Source of the DNA: Orientallactaga sibirica
Taxonomy: Eukaryota > Chordata > Mammalia > Rodentia > Dipodidae
Assembly (NCBI GenBank): GCA_036365145.1
Contig: JAEOAD010000029.1
Span: 22,491,001-22,555,000 of the forward strand
Length of the DNA: 64,000 bases
Reading direction: 5' to 3'
Shown: positions 60,046-64,000 of the stretch, in pieces
Position numbering within the stretch: the first letter of the stretch is position 1
How the letters are laid out: each line of letters begins with the position of its first letter
Made by a program: the position numbers and the translations under genes
The notes under the pieces: generated by a model
What the model was told of the DNA's origin: nothing
Seen by the model: the letters and a program-made list of their open reading frames with translations, nothing else
The model's database searches: none

Positions 60046-60262
60046 GTGGAGTTATTGAGATAATTCAGTCACTAAAGAACTTACCTAGTAAACATGAGGA
60101 CCTGAGTTGATCTCTAGCAACCATGTAAAATCCAGACATGGTTATCCATGCCTACAATCCCAGCTAGTGCTGGGGAGGTAGAAACAAGGAGACTGCAAGG
60201 CTTTCTGGTTAGCCAGACTACCTGAATTGGTGAGCTCTAGGTTCAGAGAGACCATGTCTGAA
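60046..60262 (+). repeat. Old B4/ID-B1-like composite SINE
   Basis: A tRNA-like head (ttgagataattcagtcacta, aagaacttacctagtaaaca) precedes a B1-like part (ccagacatggttatccatgc, ctacaatcccagctagtgct, gagaccatgtctgaaaacta). Same architecture as 19055-19360. Confidence 0.65.
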
Positions 60263-60279
60263 AACTAAGATGGAGGAAG

Positions 60280-60447
60280 CGGGGTGTGGTGGCACACACC
60301 TTTAATCCCAGCATGCACAAGACAGAGGTAGGAGGATCACCATGAGTTCAAGGCCAGCCTGAGACTACATAGTGAATTCCAGGTCAGCTTGGACTAGAGT
60401 GAAACCCCACCTTGTAAAACCAAAATAATAATAATAATATTAATAAT
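60280..60447 (+). repeat. B1 SINE
   Basis: Forward B1, cggggtgtggtggcacacac to ccccaccttgtaaaaccaaa, with an (ATA)n-type tail. Immediately follows an older SINE. Confidence 0.95.
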
Positions 60448-60455
60448 AGGATATA

Positions 60456-60696
60456 GGGCTGGAGAGATGGCTTAGTGGTTAGGACACTTTCCTGCAAATC
60501 CTAAGAATGCATGTTTGAATCTCCAGGTCCTCCTAAAAAGCCAGACACACGGTGACAAAAGTGTGCAATGTTGCACATGCACACAAAGAGGCACGTGTGT
60601 CTGGAGCTTGTTTATACTGGCTGAAAGGTCCTGGCATGCCCTTTTTTTTTTCTCTTTCTCTCTCTGTCTCTCTCTCAAAAATTAAATAATAATGAA
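60456..60696 (+). repeat. tRNA-derived (DIP/B2-like) SINE
   Basis: Forward copy: gggctggagagatggcttag, tggttaggacactttcctgc, the extra ttgcacatgcacac segment, CT-rich block and A-rich tail. It sits 8 bases after the B1. Confidence 0.95.
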
Positions 60697-60799
60697 AAAT
60701 AAGATGGAGAATGATTAAGGAAGACATCCAATATTATCCTTTGGTCTCCTCACTCATGTGTACTCATGTGCATGTGTACCCTACACACATGTGTACTCA

Positions 60800-60836
60800 T
60801 ACTCATGCATGCATACCACATACACACACACACACC
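60800..60836. repeat. Imperfect CA/CATG-rich tract
   Basis: Cluster of cacatgtgtactcat and catacacacacaca words around 60740-60836; degenerate microsatellite. Confidence 0.6.
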
Positions 60837-61081
60837 AAAGAGAAGTGCCATTTACTTGGTCAAAGCAACTCACAAGTGGCATGCTGCCTAGTTTGTCTTT
60901 GTCTATGACACCCTCTAACATAAGCTTACTTCCTCCTTGTCCATGAAGTTCCCTCTCTAATCATACCACCAATCCCATTCCTGCTTGCCACAGAGTCATT
61001 CATTTGGCTTCTATTATATATCACCCTGTTTCAAAACAATATTTTCCAATTGGTTTATTACTATTCAAATGTATTTTAAAA

Positions 61082-61265
61082 GTGTTTTTATTTATTTGAA
61101 AGAGAGATATAGAGAAAGGACAGACACAGAATTAGGATGGGCTAGCTAGGGCCTCCTGCCACTGCAAATGAATTTCAAATTGCCTGCATCATTCTGTGCA
61201 TCTGGCTTTATGTGGGTACTGGGAAATCAAACTAGGGACCTCACAGTTTGAAAATAACCACTAAT
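61082..61265 (-). repeat. tRNA-derived (DIP/B2-like) SINE, diverged
   Basis: Reverse copy: gtttttatttatttgaaaga, ctagggcctcctgccactgc, catctggctttatgtgggta. Head only partly preserved. Confidence 0.85.
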
Positions 61266-61479
61266 GTATTTTTTTCCCTGTATCCTCTCTGACCTTTTCA
61301 CACATTTCCACTTGTGGTATGTATTGATTTGAATTAACCCATTACGATATAATCTACCTGTTCATCTTCTCCTAGTGTAATAGGAGTTCAAGCTCAATCA
61401 TTTTCACTTATTATTATAATTGGAAACCACAGTGACACAATGCTTAATTTTGAAGAATTTTAGCATTTTAAAATATTTT

Positions 61480-61717
61480 AATTTTTAATTTTTATTTTAA
61501 AGAAAGCATGCATGAGAGAGAGAGAGATAGAGAGAATTGGTGCACCAGAGCCTCAGACAATGAAATTGAACTCCATACATTTGAGCCACCTAGTGGGCAT
61601 GTGCAACCTTGCTCTTGCCTCACCTTTGTATCCAGGTAAAGTGGGATCTGGAGAGTTGAACATGGGATCTTAGGCTTCACAGGCAAATACCTTAATGGCT
61701 AAGCTGTCTCTCCAGTC
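61480..61717 (-). repeat. tRNA-derived (DIP/B2-like) SINE
   Basis: Reverse copy: T-rich tail, GA block, gaactccatacatttgagcc, and head ggctaagctgtctctccagt. Weak duplication agaattKtaS. Confidence 0.92.
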
Positions 61718-62818
61718 CAGAATTGTACCACATTTTAAAATTACATACTTAATTATCAAAATCAGACTCTTTTAAATCATGTGTAAGAAATTCTTAGCAA
61801 GTGTTTTACTACATCTTAATGCAATCTAAGTATTTAAACCTCACAGATGCCAAATTAAAGTGTATTTATCAAGCTAGTTTTGATGAGCACTGTAGGCTAA
61901 ATGAGGCATCATGCTCAACTCTATGCATTCCTCAAGTTTCAGAATTAAATGTGCCATCCTTTCCTCCTAGGTTATAAACCATTTGTGATTATTTTTGAAA
62001 TGCTTATTTTAAACTATAAGAAAATCTTCCAAGCAAGCAGTTTCTTTCCTTGGGGAAAGGAATTTGTGTCTAGACAAGAGCAGATGGATCTCCCTGATTC
62101 TCTCAGGGAAGTCATCGTGAATGGAATTTAAAGTTACTTTTTTTGTTTCCTTCTTCTAGGCAGTCCTTTTTCATCTTTTATCAAACAATTCAGCTCATGG
62201 GTTATGTATGGCCTTCTGGAACTTATATTTGGTTTTGATGTTTGAAATGTACATTATAATTTTCCAAACATGAATTTATGAAAATGGAAGCCTTTAGGAA
62301 CTCCTACAGAGAGAGCAGATGACTGACACTGATGAAAGAAAGCTTACAGATGACACATGATAAAAGTGGGATTGGCTGAGTTGCTGATGATGGCTGTATG
62401 AAGAGATAGAAATAGTTGGTGCATCATTGTGAGGAAATAAGGAGCAGCCTAACCTTGGCTACTTCTGCCCTTGCTGCTGGATTTTGTACCCACCATGTTC
62501 TAAACAGGTGAACTTTCTCAAAAGAGGACATATAAAAGCTAGGGCAGCATTGGTATAGACATAGGAAGACTTAACTTTAGAGAAAGTATTTATGTTTTAT
62601 TTTTTACAATGCCTCTGCCACATGTTTAGAAAACATTTGGAAATCTAAATTCAATCAGCTATAATAAACTATAATTAAAATGATATAAGTTTGAGATATA
62701 TAGGAAATAGTTTTACAACAATGTATTAAAGTTAGGAAGCTTATTGGAAAGAATATTTCATTTGAGCTGGACAAAATGTGAGCAAATCTTTTATTTTGGC
62801 TTTCCAAGCCACTATCTT

Positions 62819-63018
62819 TATTCGTATTACATATTTCTAAGGACAGGAGAGGAGAGAGAAAAAGAATGGGCATGCCAGGGCCTCTAGCTTCTGCAAATTA
62901 ACTCCAGATCCATGTGCCACTTTGTGCATTTGTCTTTCATGAGTACTGAGGAATAAAACCTGTTTTATTGTTTGGCTTTGCAGGCAAGTTCCTTAACCAA
63001 GGAGCCATATCTCCAGTC
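62819..63018 (-). repeat. tRNA-derived (DIP/B2-like) SINE
   Basis: Reverse copy: ggagaggagagagaaaaaga, gcctctagcttctgcaaatt, and head aaccaaggagccatatctcc. Flanking duplication ccaagccacta (62804-62814 and 63019-63029). Confidence 0.93.
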
Positions 63019-63356
63019 CCAAGCCACTACCTTTCTAAATAAAATTAGGATTTTATTTTACAAAGATTCTTTCCCTCAGGGATCTGGTGAGGTCATCATG
63101 AAACAAATGTTTAGCATTATCCTTCTTGGAAATCAAGGTAGAAAAGAAAGCTAAGGCTTATTTATCAAACCTTGCCCTGAAGGGAGATTTCATAGGAAAT
63201 TCCATATTACAAATACAGCAGTCAGTCACACAGATGATGTTGATCTTACAGAGAACAGAGAGGATCAAACAACTTGGGCAGCATCATTTCCAAGGTGATT
63301 TGTGCCAATTCTCAATTTTTCACATTCACCACTAATTGGTCATTATTTTACTTACC

Positions 63357-63680
63357 TTCTCATTGCTAGGACAAAATATCTAACCAAAAGCAGCTGATCA
63401 GAGGAAAGTATTTATTTCAGCTTACAGTCTTAAGGGAACGTTTAATGATGATAGAAGAAAGCAAGCCATGAGCCGAGACTGGATATTGCCTCTGCCATAG
63501 CAGTTGGAAAACAGCAGCAGGAGAGTGAGCCAAGCTCTGGCAAGGAAAGATGGCTATAACACCTCAAAACCCACCCATAACAGCACACCTTCTCCAGCAA
63601 GGCTAAAATTGCCACCAGCCAGGGATCCAACATTCATAACACATGAGTGTGTGGGGATACCTAATTCAAACCACCAGTCA
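63357..63680. repeat. Probable interspersed repeat of unidentified family
   Basis: The block running from tctcattgctaggacaaaat through tatttatttcagcttacagt, cacaccttctccagcaaggc and acacatgagtgtgtggggat to ttcaaaccacc resembles a common rodent interspersed repeat that I remember but cannot name safely. No gene seen; the frames at 63442-63633 and 63504-63809 are then chance. Confidence 0.45.
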
Positions 63681-64000
63681 GTGTATTTCATTGTCACTCA
63701 CTTGGGCTGCTTTTGCGGTAGAGATTCAATATGGTTCAACATGCAAGTCTTAGGAGCCTGCCTACTTCCAGCAAAGAAAGAAATGTTGTGTGAAGAAGTA
63801 GATGCATAGTTGTTGGCTGAATACAACTGTGAAACTATTCTATGTCAACCACCACAGTAATCCCCTATTTTGGTAAGCACATCAAGGGCAGAACCATACC
63901 TAGATTTTTGGTATTCTATTCCAAGTTGCTAGAGCTGTAGTTGGTTTTATACTGTTGGGATCAAGTGATCCTTTTGGTTCAGTATTCCCAATAGCTAGGG

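Larger units (their letters stand above)
44418..64000 (+). other. Ctnna2: Ctnna2 intron (5' part), downstream of the last visible exon
   Basis: Starts with gtaagc and reaches the window edge without a recognisable next exon. It contains the inverted L1, a solo LTR and many SINEs. The stretches 52525-52940, 54490-54980, 55040-56060, 56600-57860, 58085-58850, 58915-60040, 60700-61080, 61730-62800, 63040-63356 and 63700-64000 show nothing I recognise beyond the listed simple repeats. Confidence 0.85.

Noticed and set aside
1..64000. CRISPR array, operons or bacterial systems
   Set aside because: No regularly spaced direct repeats and no bacterial gene organisation; spliced exons and SINEs show a mammalian genome.
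1..64000. A nested LRRTM gene, as found in introns of alpha-catenin genes
   Set aside because: No long leucine-rich-repeat frame on either strand; the known host intron lies further upstream in the gene.
44418..64000. Next Ctnna2 exon (expected to begin with a MPRFAEQ-type sequence)
   Set aside because: No such sequence noticed in any frame of the remaining 19.6 kb; presumably beyond the window.

Overview
This is a piece of a mammalian nuclear genome. It is almost entirely intron of one gene on the + strand, neuronal alpha-N-catenin (Ctnna2). Three coding exons are visible, at 35913-36005, 36588-36744 and 44217-44417. Their reading phases fit together and encode about 149 consecutive residues of the middle (M) region. 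The isoform call rests on residues such as IINAEMENYEAG in the third exon, which match alpha-N rather than the paralogue alpha-E. I recognise no other exon, so the flanking introns run beyond both window ends.

The repeats point to a rodent of the jerboa group (Dipodoidea, for example Jaculus). There are many B1 SINEs (7SL-derived, ending in ctacctcaaaaaac). There are also many tRNA-derived SINEs of the B2 superfamily that begin ggctggagagatggctta and carry a long body with the phrase ccagatgc; these look like DIP elements, described from Dipodidae. Genus is inference from SINE type only.

Layout. 1-10.6 kb: intron with ancient MIR, L2 and MER5-like fragments, a few B1s and microsatellites. 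10.6-14.9 kb: an old, 3'-truncated, minus-strand L1 carrying a nested L1 3' end and a SINE. 15-26.5 kb: intron with a dense SINE cluster (21.5-23.8 kb), a second L1 3' end and an unidentified minus-strand 154-codon open frame that may be a retrocopy. 26.55-34.02 kb: a full-length minus-strand L1 flanked by a perfect 20-bp target-site duplication; its ORF1 and ORF2 are broken by frameshifts. 34-40 kb: repeat-poor sequence holding the first two exons. 40-44.5 kb: B1s, a long CTCC/CTTT tract and the third exon. 44.5-52.5 kb: an L1 whose 5' third is inverted (twin-priming structure, 15-bp target duplication). It was later hit by a 711-bp solo LTR of class II retroviral type and by two SINEs. 52.9-64 kb: another L1 3' fragment, more SINEs, microsatellites and otherwise featureless intron.

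The only functional gene I can support is Ctnna2. The L1 reading frames are decayed. No CRISPR array, bacterial gene, tRNA or rRNA gene was seen. The most informative structures are the twin-primed L1, the dated nest of insertions inside it, the full-length L1 lying 1.9 kb upstream of a Ctnna2 exon, and a duplication that appears to mark a younger SINE subfamily.
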